DNA of 64,000 nucleotides from Thermomicrobiales bacterium (lineage in GTDB: Bacteria; Chloroflexota; Chloroflexia; Thermomicrobiales; UBA6265): contig JAWKPF010000007.1 of the NCBI GenBank assembly GCA_041390825.1, forward strand, positions 1 through 64,000, given 5' to 3'. A program made the position numbers and the translations under genes. Below are positions 1-8,029 of this stretch, piece by piece; position 1 is the stretch's first letter; each line of letters begins with the position of its first letter. The notes under the pieces are model-generated. The model was not told the origin of the DNA, ran no database searches, and worked only from the letters and a program-made list of their open reading frames with translations.

Positions 1-2565
1 GACGAGCTATCGCGCCTGTTTGCGTGCGCCTCGGCAGGGGCCGGGCAGGTCGTTCTCCTGGGGGGCGAAGCGGGTTCCGGCAAGACATCGCTCGTCACCG
101 CGCTCGTCGATTCGTTGCCTGCAACGGTCACGGTGCGATCGGTTTCCTGCGACGCAGCGGGGATTCTCGGCCCCCTGGGACCCGTGTTCGACATCGCCGA
201 TTCGTTCGGACCCCAGGTTGCCGCTGTGGTGGAGCATGACACCAGCGTCGACCGCATCACGCGGGCAATCCTTGGAGAGCTACGCGGCGAGAGCGAGGCG
301 AACATCCTGGTCGCGGAAGACGTGCACTGGGCCGATCAAGCGACGCTCGACTTGCTGCGCTTTCTCGCCCGGCGACTCGACCGCACCCACACGCTGTTGA
401 TTGCCACATTCCGCGATGACTCGCTTGGGCCAGGGCACGAGCTGCGGTTGTTGCTGGGCGAGCTGACGAACCAGGCAAACGTCGCCAGGATTTCCCTGCC
501 ACCGCTTTCCCTTGCTGCGGTCTCGGTCATGGCCGAACGATCCGGACTCGATCCCCGCGCCGTCTACGATCTGACCGGCGGCAATCCCTATTTCGTTTCG
601 GAGATCGTCAACGCGCGAAGCGAAACGATTCCCCATTCCATCAGAGAGGTCGTGCTGGCCCGGGCAGCGCGGCTCGACCAGGAAAGCCGCGTGGTGGTCG
701 ATCTGGCCGCAATGGTCGGTCCGGTCGTCGACGCTCGGCTCCTGCAGACGATCTGCCAACGAGACATCGCTCCCGATCTGGAACGAGGCATGCATGTGGG
801 CCTGCTGCGTTCCACCTCGGACGGAATCATCTTCCGGCACGCCCTCACACGCGACGTGATCCTTCAGGAGATTTCGGCAGTACGGCAGGTCAGCTTCGCT
901 CAGCGGATCCTGGAAACACTGGAAGCCGATCCGGCACGAGCGTCGAACGTGGCGCTGCTCGCCCACTTTGCGGAACTCGCGGATGATGCAGAAGCCGTGC
1001 GCCGGTATGCCATCGCGGCCGCGCGCGCTTCGGCAGAACGAGGCGCGCATCGACAGGCGGTCCTGCAATACGACCGAGCGCTGCGTTTCAGTCAAGGGAT
1101 GGACGATGCGGAAGTTGCCTCCCTGCTGGAAGCACGCTCATTCGAGTTGCACGTCACCAGTCAGAATGATCGAGCGATCGAGGACATTTCGCGGGCCATC
1201 GAGATCCGATCCAGAAGCGGAGACGCTCGCCTGCTCGGCGACGACCTTCGCCGGCGAAGCCGCTATCACTGGATTGCAGCCCGTGGCGACGAAGCGGAAG
1301 CAGATGCGTTGGCCGCGCTGGGTGCGCTCGACACCGGGGCAGACTCCGTCGAGTTGGCGATGGCCTACAGCAACCTCGCCCAACTCCGGATGTTGTCCCA
1401 ATCGTCGGCAGATGCCGTCGAGTTGGGACAGCGCGCGATCGAGATGGCTCGCCATCTCGATGCTCCGCATGTGGTGGTGCACGCCATGACGAATGTCGGC
1501 ACTGCCCTGATGCAAATGGATGGACCTGGGCTCGAGCTGCTCGAAGAAGCTGCGCGCGAGGCTGCGCGCCTGGGACTGCACGACGACGTCAGCAGGTCGT
1601 ATACCAATCGCGCCTTCCTCTTGCTGCAGCACCTCGACCTGGAGCGCACGAAAACGCTTGCGCTCGAAGGCATTGCATACACCGACGAGCACGACATCCT
1701 CTCTCTGAATCAGTATCTCCGGGCCCTGCATGCGACGGCGCTCATCGAATCCGGCTCCTACGATGCCGCCGAATCGACCCTGGTGCAGCTTTTGGCCATG
1801 CCGCTCTTGCTCGCGCCCACCCGCATCGTGACGTTGACCGGTCTTGGGCTCCTCGGAATGCGCCAGGGTGAGAATGTGGATGCAGTTTTGGACGAGGCGC
1901 TCGAGTTGGCTCAACAGGCAAATGAGGCGCAGCGGCTCGGGCCGGTCCGTGCCGCCCGGGCCGAAGCGGCCTGGCTGGCCGGAAACCCTGAGACAGCGCT
2001 CCACGAGGCGCAACGCGGGATCGACGTCGTTGCTCCGACAGGGGATCGATGGTTGGGCGGCCTTCTCGGTGCGTGGATAGCTCGCGTGGGCGGTGATGTT
2101 CGCACGGACATCCCGATGACCGATCCGTTTCGACTCGAAACCGAGGGCAAGTATCTCGAGGCAGCCGACCTTTGGCATGCGCTTGGCCATCCGGTCCAGG
2201 AAGCGAGGGCACGCGCCGCAACTGGAGACGTCGACCAGCTTCGGTCGGCTCTGCAAATGCTCCAGTCGATCGACGCGCGCGCCGACGCCGCGCGCGTGTC
2301 GAAGCAGCTTCGCCAGTCCGGCGTGAGCAGCGTGCCGAAAGGTCCGCGCGAGCGCACTCGCGAGAATCCAGCCCAGCTTACAGACCGTGAGATGGACGTG
2401 CTTCGCCTGCTCGCGACGGGAAAGACGAACCGGGAGATCGGCGAGGCGCTCTTCATCTCTCCGCGAACCTGCGGCCATCATGTCTCCGCGATTCTCGCCA
2501 AGCTCGGCGTGCAGTCCCGATCCGACGCGGTGACGGCAGCTCGGTCGCTTGGGTTCGAAAAGTAG
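1..2565 (+). CDS. LuxR-family regulator with N-terminal ATPase domain (5' end cut off)
   Basis: The frame is open from base 1, so the start lies outside the window; 854 residues are visible. A Walker A motif (GGEAGSGKTS, about visible residues 21-30) and a Walker B-like stretch ending EDVHWAD mark an AAA/STAND ATPase module. A long Ala/Leu-rich helical region with TPR character follows. The last 65 residues form a LuxR-type helix-turn-helix (LTDREMDVLRLLATGKTNREI). This is the LAL/MalT-like plan: an ATP-dependent switch senses a ligand and the C-terminus binds DNA. The ligand and targets are not visible. The rhodanese gene 116 bases downstream may or may not be a target. Confidence 0.9.
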   Translation, partial: DELSRLFACASAGAGQVVLLGGEAGSGKTSLVTALVDSLPATVTVRSVSCDAAGILGPLGPVFDIADSFGPQVAAVVEHDTSVDRITRAILGELRGESEANILVAEDVHWADQATLDLLRFLARRLDRTHTLLIATFRDDSLGPGHELRLLLGELTNQANVARISLPPLSLAAVSVMAERSGLDPRAVYDLTGGNPYFVSEIVNARSETIPHSIREVVLARAARLDQESRVVVDLAAMVGPVVDARLLQTICQRDIAPDLERGMHVGLLRSTSDGIIFRHALTRDVILQEISAVRQVSFAQRILETLEADPARASNVALLAHFAELADDAEAVRRYAIAAARASAERGAHRQAVLQYDRALRFSQGMDDAEVASLLEARSFELHVTSQNDRAIEDISRAIEIRSRSGDARLLGDDLRRRSRYHWIAARGDEAEADALAALGALDTGADSVELAMAYSNLAQLRMLSQSSADAVELGQRAIEMARHLDAPHVVVHAMTNVGTALMQMDGPGLELLEEAAREAARLGLHDDVSRSYTNRAFLLLQHLDLERTKTLALEGIAYTDEHDILSLNQYLRALHATALIESGSYDAAESTLVQLLAMPLLLAPTRIVTLTGLGLLGMRQGENVDAVLDEALELAQQANEAQRLGPVRAARAEAAWLAGNPETALHEAQRGIDVVAPTGDRWLGGLLGAWIARVGGDVRTDIPMTDPFRLETEGKYLEAADLWHALGHPVQEARARAATGDVDQLRSALQMLQSIDARADAARVSKQLRQSGVSSVPKGPRERTRENPAQLTDREMDVLRLLATGKTNREIGEALFISPRTCGHHVSAILAKLGVQSRSDAVTAARSLGFEK

Positions 2566-2681
2566 GTCACCCCACTCCGAGAAATAGGTCGGCCGGACCG
2601 ATGTCCCGAACTCCCTCTCTGCGCGAGGATGGAGGTGTCCCAATGTTGGGGACGCAGCGACATCGGAAAGGAAAGTAACCA

Positions 2682-3071
2682 ATGAAAACGAAAGCAACGG
2701 CTGCGGAACTGGTGGCTGAGGCTCGGAGCTCGATCGAGAACCTTTCGGTCGAGGAGGTGGTCGCGGAGCGCAAGGGCGGCAATGCTCTGCTGGTGGACAT
2801 CCGCGAAGCAGAGGAACTGGCGGCGACCGGCATGATCCAGGGCGCGGTCCATGCCCCTCGCGGCATGATCGAGTTCTATGCCGATCCAGCGAGCCCCTAT
2901 CACCGCAGCGAATTCGATCCCGGCGCACGGGTCATTCTCTATTGCGCGTCGAGTGGCCGTTCGGCGCTCGCGGTCAAGTCATTGCAGGAACTGGGGTACA
3001 CGAACATCGCGCACCTCGATGGGGGTCTCAAAGCCTGGAAAGCTGCGAGCTTGCCACTGCAGGTCCAGTAG
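2682..3071 (+). CDS. Rhodanese-like sulfurtransferase domain protein
   Basis: The product has 129 residues with one rhodanese domain. A helical stretch of about 20 residues precedes it. The active-site loop reads YCASSGRSA, with the likely catalytic cysteine at residue 88; the CxxxGRS form fits single-domain rhodaneses that carry persulfide sulfur. A DIRE motif near residue 39 is also typical. A purine-rich ribosome-binding site (GGAAAGGAAAG) precedes the ATG. No signal peptide is seen, so it is probably cytoplasmic. The sulfur donor and acceptor cannot be told from the context. Confidence 0.88.
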   Translation: MKTKATAAELVAEARSSIENLSVEEVVAERKGGNALLVDIREAEELAATGMIQGAVHAPRGMIEFYADPASPYHRSEFDPGARVILYCASSGRSALAVKSLQELGYTNIAHLDGGLKAWKAASLPLQVQ

Positions 3072-3199
3072 CCCGCAGTATCTGAAACATGCTTTCCTGA
3101 TCGAGATCCGCACCTGTTCGACCCGGGTCGGGAACAAGAAAACGCACCTAATCGATCAATGTTTGCAAAGAGTTTGCGTGGAAATAAGGAGCAACTACT

Positions 3200-3697
3200 G
3201 TGAGCACGAATCACGAATTCCCTATTGCCCGAATGATGCCTTGGCGCTTGCCGTTGGCCCTGATCATTGGGTTTCTCATAGCGATGAGCGCCTTCGCCGT
3301 TCCGGGGGCGCGGGCGGCCGACAACGACACCCAGGTGGCCCTCACGCTGCAGATCCTTTCGCGGGCCTGCGAAATCGAGGGAGGCACCTTCGATTACCAC
3401 ATCTTTCTGAACGAAGATGGCACGATCGACCATATCGCTGGGGCGTGCAGCGTGAAGGGCAGCAAGATATGCACAATCTGGAGTGACGGCGATTTCATCT
3501 GTGTCCGAAGCAATCCGGAACAGACGGTCCAGCAACAAGTTGCGCAGCCACAGTCTGCTGGGTCGCAAGCTGCGATGACCGAGGGCCCTGGTACTGAAGC
3601 GCCAGTCCAGTCCCAGGGCGACACTGGCGACAAGGTCGAATCGCGAACGACGGGCTCGCCCCCGACACCTGAATCGACGGCGACGGCCGGTCGCTGA
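3200..3697 (+). CDS. Secreted small protein of unknown function
   Basis: The GTG-started product has 165 residues. Residues about 14-40 form a signal peptide (hydrophobic core LPLALIIGFLIAMSAFAV) with a likely cleavage after an ARA motif. The mature N-terminal half has four cysteines (in RACEIEG, GACSV, KICTIW and FICVRS), which could form two disulfides. The C-terminal third is a Gln/Ser/Thr/Pro-rich linker of low complexity. GAAATAAGGAG lies upstream of the start. I do not recognise a family. Confidence 0.7.
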   Translation: MSTNHEFPIARMMPWRLPLALIIGFLIAMSAFAVPGARAADNDTQVALTLQILSRACEIEGGTFDYHIFLNEDGTIDHIAGACSVKGSKICTIWSDGDFICVRSNPEQTVQQQVAQPQSAGSQAAMTEGPGTEAPVQSQGDTGDKVESRTTGSPPTPESTATAGR

Positions 3698-3733
3698 TCG
3701 CCCCGCCAACCGGGCGCCCAAACCAAGTCTCAG

Positions 3734-3760
3734 CGGCCCAGACGATCGTCTGGGCCGTTT
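3734..3760. terminator. Perfect 24-base palindrome followed by TTT, likely bidirectional terminator
   Basis: Positions 3734-3757 are identical to their own reverse complement (arms CGGCCCAGAC and GTCTGGGCCG around GATC) and are followed by TTT. As RNA this gives a 10-bp GC-rich stem. It sits between the convergent genes ending at 3697 (+) and 3808 (-), which fits a shared terminator. Confidence 0.65.
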
Positions 3761-3807
3761 CTGCGACTGCCCGATCCCCGGCGTTTCTATCAGGCAGTTG
3801 GATCGCT

Positions 3808-4164
3808 TCAGGGGTGAAAGACGGCCTGGCGTGCGCAGTAGTCGCAACAGTTCAACTGGAACCGCTCTTCGCAGACGGCATGCGAGGTGTAGCCATTGAT
3901 GCAGTTGTGGTAAAAGCGGGCTTGATTCCGTGAGTACCAGAACCCGCAACAATACTCGTTCGGCCCACATATGTAGTAGGTCTCGTTCGACGATCCTTTC
4001 GAGGATGTCGGGCCGCCATATCCCCTGCGCGCGGCATCCCCGGCTTCATGCGTGACAACTCCAACGGCCACGCCTCCCGCAAGGCCAAGCAGCGTTTTCA
4101 TTGCCGATCGCCGGTTCTGCTTGCCGATCCGCTTTGCAAGCGCATCGAAGGTCTGTTGATCCAT
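3808..4164 (-). CDS. Cysteine-rich exported small protein with RR leader
   Basis: I start this 118-residue protein at the ATG reading MDQQTFDALAKRIGKQ, because AAAGG lies 7 bases upstream; the longer upstream frame has no supporting site. The leader NRRSAMKTLLGLAGG resembles a twin-arginine signal with an unusually long n-region. Leaders of this form (MDxQTFDxLxRxL...RR) are, from memory, frequent in Thermomicrobia. The mature part has eight cysteines, including two CC pairs, within about 50 residues (YCCGFW, NCCDYCA). That suggests a small disulfide-rich extracellular protein. Function unknown. Confidence 0.72.
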   Translation of the reverse strand: MDQQTFDALAKRIGKQNRRSAMKTLLGLAGGVAVGVVTHEAGDAARRGYGGPTSSKGSSNETYYICGPNEYCCGFWYSRNQARFYHNCINGYTSHAVCEERFQLNCCDYCARQAVFHP

Positions 4165-4333
4165 GATTGAACCTTTCATTGGGCACTGCCTTCGCATTGA
4201 GGCTTGGGTGCCACGATAGCGTCTATCTCTGGGCACTGAACACCCTACTTTCGGAGGGATCTCGGTTACCCGCGCAATGCCTGGCCGTGCGGATTGGTAG
4301 GACAATGTGAAGGCAGGAAAGACATGCTCCGTG

Positions 4334-4345
4334 CTTGAATTCAAG
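4334..4345. promoter_or_regulatory. 12-base palindrome upstream of the PNPOx-like gene
   Basis: CTTGAATTCAAG is a perfect dyad 32 bases before the ATG at 4378, in the 213-base divergent intergenic region. Its size and place fit an operator, but a chance EcoRI-type palindrome cannot be excluded. Confidence 0.25.
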
Positions 4346-4377
4346 TTCAGAGGACTGCAGAACGCTGGAGGAACTCC

Positions 4378-4875
4378 ATGAGCGATGAAACCAATCAGGA
4401 ATGGCGCGGCAAGGTCGGCAAACTCTCGGAGGACGAGGTCAAGGAGTTCCTTTCGACCGACGGGTTGTGTCGGCTCGGCGTGCTCGATGACGAGGGCTGG
4501 CCGTATGTGGTGCCGGTCTGGTTTCTCTATCGAGACGGTGGCTTTTATGTCATTCCGCGCGAGCGCTCGGATTGGGCGCGATTCATGGAACGAGACAATC
4601 GCGTGTATCTCGATATCGACGAGCCGGGTTCCTTGCGCAAGGTACTGGTCAAAGGCGAAGCCGAACTGATCGAGCTGCCGAATATCGGTGGCAAATGGGT
4701 CGAGATCGCCAACGAGATGTCCTACCGCTATCTAGGACCGCACGGACCCGACTACCTGCTTCCGACCCTGAACGAACCGCGCTGGCTCTTCTTCATCCGC
4801 CCGGTCACAATGAAGACATGGCAGGGTGTCGACTGGGCGAAGAAATACAAGCATGATGGATGGGGCGTCAGCTAG
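4378..4875 (+). CDS. Pyridoxamine 5'-phosphate oxidase-fold protein (flavin/F420-type)
   Basis: The product has 165 residues and the split-barrel flavin-binding fold of the PNPOx-like family: a short N-terminal helix, then LGVLDDEGWPYVVPVWF, the usual first strands in which a small reductase contacts FMN or F420. The RSDWARF segment in the middle is also typical. It is shorter than true PdxH and lacks its C-terminal substrate motif, so vitamin B6 synthesis is unlikely. The substrate is unknown. A strong GGAGG lies 6 bases before the ATG. Confidence 0.82.
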   Translation: MSDETNQEWRGKVGKLSEDEVKEFLSTDGLCRLGVLDDEGWPYVVPVWFLYRDGGFYVIPRERSDWARFMERDNRVYLDIDEPGSLRKVLVKGEAELIELPNIGGKWVEIANEMSYRYLGPHGPDYLLPTLNEPRWLFFIRPVTMKTWQGVDWAKKYKHDGWGVS

Positions 4876-5013
4876 CACTCCTCGATCTGCAACCAATTCT
4901 TTCGGCGAAATCATCGCCGCGGGGAGTGCTGAAAGCGCGTCCTTCGCTGAGGCGCACGCACCCCACGCAGATCGGCTCGCAAATCGCCAGCTTCCTGCAA
5001 GAACATCGATCGG

Positions 5014-5943
5014 CTATGCCGGGGCCTTCGAGAACCGTGAGACGAAATCCCAGATGACCTGGGCGCCGTCGATGGGAGCGCCTTCTGCGGCCGACGGCCA
5101 GGAATGTTCCCAGTCCCGAATGATCACTTGCTCGACCTCGCTTCCCCCTTCGCATCCACTCCAGGCTCGCGTGATCGAAGATGGCGTTTCCACCACCGTG
5201 GCCGGTCCGGGACAACCATCCAGGCGCACCCATGTATCAACGGCAAAGGATGTGGGTGTGTCGACTCGATCGTACTCCCCGGCAGGGCCGGAGCCTGTGG
5301 GCGTGCCGCCCGCAACCGGAACCTTCGTATCGTCCTCGCCGTTCATGATGAGCATGGCGACCGGCGAGACCGGCTGACAAGAATCAGTGTTCAGGGCCCC
5401 GGCGTTGGGAGCTGCCGCAGCGATCTTTTCCGAGAGTTCGCATGCAATGCGAAAGGTCATCATCGCTCCGTTGGAATGCCCGGTGATGTAGATACGTGTC
5501 GAGTCGGCGTGATAGTCGGCAACGATGCGGTCGATGAGCGCGGAAATGAACGACACGTCGTCGATGTTTTCCTCGTAGGCGTACGCGCAACAGTTGTGTG
5601 CATTCCATGTGAGCCGGCGTGGGAATCGTCCAGAGCCGTTCGGGTACACAACGATGAACCCCTCGCGATCGGCAAGCTCGGAGAACCCTGTCGACCGCTC
5701 GACCTGTTTGGCGTTGCCGCCTCCGCCATGCAACACGAACAGAACCGGGAACCCCAGTTCTGGTGATCGCCCACCAGGAACATGGACGCGATAGGTTCTC
5801 TCGACTCCGCCGACCGTCAGCGTTTGGTCGAACGTCCCTGTCGGCTCGCCCTGGAGACGAGCCGAGGCACTCGTTCCCATTGGTTCCACGAGACCTAGCA
5901 ACGTGACCATCAGCGCGATGATGAACGAGCTTCGTGCTCGCAT
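5014..5943 (-). CDS. Secreted PHB depolymerase/feruloyl esterase-type alpha/beta hydrolase
   Basis: The chosen ATG has GGGAGGG five bases upstream and gives 309 residues with a signal peptide (FIIALMVTLLGLVEP, cleavage near ASA). The fold follows the LpqC/type 1 short-chain polyester depolymerase family: oxyanion-hole HGGGGN near residue 72, nucleophile Ser157 in GHSNGAM, an acid in NGEDD (about 204), and a late histidine in DWEHSWP. A CC pair (NAHNCCAY) matches family cysteines. It probably cleaves esters outside the cell, either polyhydroxyalkanoate or a plant ester. Confidence 0.88.
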   Translation of the reverse strand: MRARSSFIIALMVTLLGLVEPMGTSASARLQGEPTGTFDQTLTVGGVERTYRVHVPGGRSPELGFPVLFVLHGGGGNAKQVERSTGFSELADREGFIVVYPNGSGRFPRRLTWNAHNCCAYAYEENIDDVSFISALIDRIVADYHADSTRIYITGHSNGAMMTFRIACELSEKIAAAAPNAGALNTDSCQPVSPVAMLIMNGEDDTKVPVAGGTPTGSGPAGEYDRVDTPTSFAVDTWVRLDGCPGPATVVETPSSITRAWSGCEGGSEVEQVIIRDWEHSWPSAAEGAPIDGAQVIWDFVSRFSKAPA

Positions 5944-6075
5944 GTGACCCTCCCTTGGCCAACGAGAACAGTTCGTCTGGCGACCAGCTGTCCTGCAATC
6001 CGACATGTGTCCATTGAACCGAGGGATCGTGAATGCGATGTGAAGAATGCGGGGAGAATTCCCGCTCCGCGACCG

Positions 6076-6795
6076 CTATCGCTGAAGATGCAGCTTCCAC
6101 GCGAGTACGCCTAGCGTTTCGCGCACCATATACCGCAACTCAGTGGCCGAACCGTGACTAATGGGGCTCTGCTCGGACGCAACGCCATAGGCGGTGAATC
6201 CCGCGTTCTCGGCCAGCATCTTGGAACGGTAGAGGTGGAACCCGTCGCTGACGAGGAGCAGCGTTTCGATCCCCCGCGGCGCGAGGATACGACGCACGCC
6301 CTCGAAGCTGGCGGCCGTGTTGTGGCTCACATTTTCCATCAGGATCGCGTCGGCCGGCACACCACGGTCGACCAGGTAGGTCTTGCCAGCTTCGGCTTCG
6401 GTGTACTGGTCGCCCAAAATGCGTCCGCCGGTCACGACGATCAACGGGGCATACCCCTGCTGATACAAGTCAAACGCTGTATCGAGCCGTGCCTTGAAGA
6501 CCTGGGACGGGATTCCATTGAACTGCGCCGCCCCCAGGACCACGATGGCATCGGCTGGGCGCGCCTCGTTTACACGCGACTGGCGGTAGACCGAGGCGAA
6601 GACCAGGAACGGAATCAAGAAGATCCCAATCACGATGATTGCCGAGCCAATACCGATCCAGCGCCACAATCCGTGCCGCTTGTCCGGAGCTTCATTTGTC
6701 GTGACCGAGGGTGTCGTTCCGGGCCAGGTCGAGAAGGCCTCTGCTCGATTGCTTGTGCCCGAGTGTGAGCTTGGCCTGGTTTGAGAATCTGTCAA
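6076..6795 (-). CDS. YdcF/SanA-like membrane protein (DUF218)
   Basis: The 239-residue frame starts at a TTG; no in-frame ATG or GTG lies near. A polar N-terminus is followed by one transmembrane helix (IGSAIIVIGIFLIPFLVFASV). The DUF218 domain begins at ADAIVVLGAAQFNG and includes VVTGGRILGDQYTEAEA and LVSDGFHLYRSKM, the three signature blocks of this Rossmann-like family. Relatives have roles in envelope integrity and SAM-dependent chemistry that are not fully settled. No ribosome-binding site is clear, so the start is uncertain. Confidence 0.8.
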   Translation of the reverse strand: MTDSQTRPSSHSGTSNRAEAFSTWPGTTPSVTTNEAPDKRHGLWRWIGIGSAIIVIGIFLIPFLVFASVYRQSRVNEARPADAIVVLGAAQFNGIPSQVFKARLDTAFDLYQQGYAPLIVVTGGRILGDQYTEAEAGKTYLVDRGVPADAILMENVSHNTAASFEGVRRILAPRGIETLLLVSDGFHLYRSKMLAENAGFTAYGVASEQSPISHGSATELRYMVRETLGVLAWKLHLQR

Positions 6796-6852
6796 TTGGG
6801 ACTCACACTGACGCTGAATCGAAGCGCGCCGGTCCTCGGCCGCGACCGCGAA

Positions 6853-8004
6853 TTATGCCTCCTCTGGCTCTGGCGTGCCGCTTTGGTCTTGACCCCGTTC
6901 CGGAAAACGCCGTCCCAGCTTCCCTTCGGTCACGAGCGTTCCCAACACATCGCAAATGACACGTGCGGCCAATAGCGACGTCGTGTCAGCCACATCGTAT
7001 GGTGGAGAGACCTCGACGACCTCCATGCCACAGAGCCCTTCCCGGGTGACGATCTGCAGGAGTCGCAGCGCCTCCCGCGGGAGGAGGCCACCCGGCTCCG
7101 GAGTTCCTGTGCCGGGAGCGAACGCAGGATCGATCGAATCGATGTCGAACGACAGGAAGACGCACGACGCGTTCTTCCATGCGATTTCCAGCGCCATCTC
7201 GCCCACACGCTCGAGACCGAACCGGTCGATATCCGTCATCGTGATCGACGTGGCGCCCCGCTCGCGGGCGTTCTTGACACCGTAACGCGAACCATTCCAA
7301 CCGCCAATGCCGATCTGCACCAGGTTGACCGGCGGCGCGTTCGGAATGTTGGTGGCATGGAAGAACGGGGTTCCGTGCATCCGCTCGTCCATGTTCAACT
7401 CGGTCATATCGGTGTGACGATCGAAATGGATGATGCCGATGTTGCCGTCGACATACGGAGCCAACCCACGGATGTCCGGATAGCCAATGGCATGATCGCC
7501 ACCCATCACGACCGGAAAGGTTGCGTGCTCGTGCAGATAGGCGACGCCCTTGACGATCTGGTCAAAAGACTTTTCGATATTGGCCGGGATGACCGTGATG
7601 TCACCGGCATCGACCATATCCAGCGATTCGAGCAGATCGACACCCAACTCGAAGTTGTATCCGGAATAGAGCCCAGAAATGGATCGAATCCCCTCCGGAC
7701 CAAATCGGGTGCCTGAGCGGTAGGTGGTGCCGGCATCGAGCGGAGCCCCGACGAACACGACATCCGGACTTTCCAGCGCGCGCATATCTTCCTGAAACGG
7801 CACGCCCAGAAAGGTGGTGGCAGCGGAGTATTTGCCAGTCAGAATCGGAGCTCGGCCGAAAAGCGGGATCGTACGGTCGGTGATCGACCATGCGGATTCG
7901 AGACCGTTCTGCAACGCTTCCTCGATGTACTCGGCTCGTCGCTTGAACGGAATCTCCGCTTCCGCCTGCAGCATCTGGGTACCATGCAACTGATTACGTT
8001 TCAT
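6853..8004 (-). CDS. Ureohydrolase (agmatinase/arginase fold), candidate guanidine hydrolase
   Basis: I start at the ATG whose GGGGAGG lies 7 bases upstream; the product has 383 residues. The metal-binding core shows GGDHAIG (168), FDRHTD (194) and SFDIDSIDP (285), supplying the six His/Asp ligands of ureohydrolases. The core starts only near residue 80, so there is an N-terminal extension that ordinary 300-residue agmatinases lack. The extension and the FDRH variant recall the nickel-dependent guanidine hydrolases (GdmH, cyanobacterial Sll1077 type); this is recalled similarity, not an alignment. It lies 25 bases behind the acyl-CoA synthetase and probably shares its transcript. Confidence 0.85.
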   Translation of the reverse strand: MKRNQLHGTQMLQAEAEIPFKRRAEYIEEALQNGLESAWSITDRTIPLFGRAPILTGKYSAATTFLGVPFQEDMRALESPDVVFVGAPLDAGTTYRSGTRFGPEGIRSISGLYSGYNFELGVDLLESLDMVDAGDITVIPANIEKSFDQIVKGVAYLHEHATFPVVMGGDHAIGYPDIRGLAPYVDGNIGIIHFDRHTDMTELNMDERMHGTPFFHATNIPNAPPVNLVQIGIGGWNGSRYGVKNARERGATSITMTDIDRFGLERVGEMALEIAWKNASCVFLSFDIDSIDPAFAPGTGTPEPGGLLPREALRLLQIVTREGLCGMEVVEVSPPYDVADTTSLLAARVICDVLGTLVTEGKLGRRFPERGQDQSGTPEPEEA

Positions 8005-8029
8005 CGGCATTCCTCCCCAACCGTTGACC

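Noticed and set aside
2644..2660. Short inverted repeat (GTCCC...GGGAC) before the rhodanese gene
   Set aside because: The arms are five to seven bases with an offset and no T-tract; support is too weak for a terminator or operator call.
1138..2928. 596-codon open frame on the minus strand
   Set aside because: It lies antisense to the LuxR regulator, has no family motifs, and is the kind of long shadow frame expected in high-GC DNA.
4874..4930. AGCACTC and GAGTGCT, the core half-sites of CIRCE
   Set aside because: They are 43 bases apart rather than 9, lie after a gene rather than before one, and miss the outer TT/AA. Chance or a weak hairpin is more likely.
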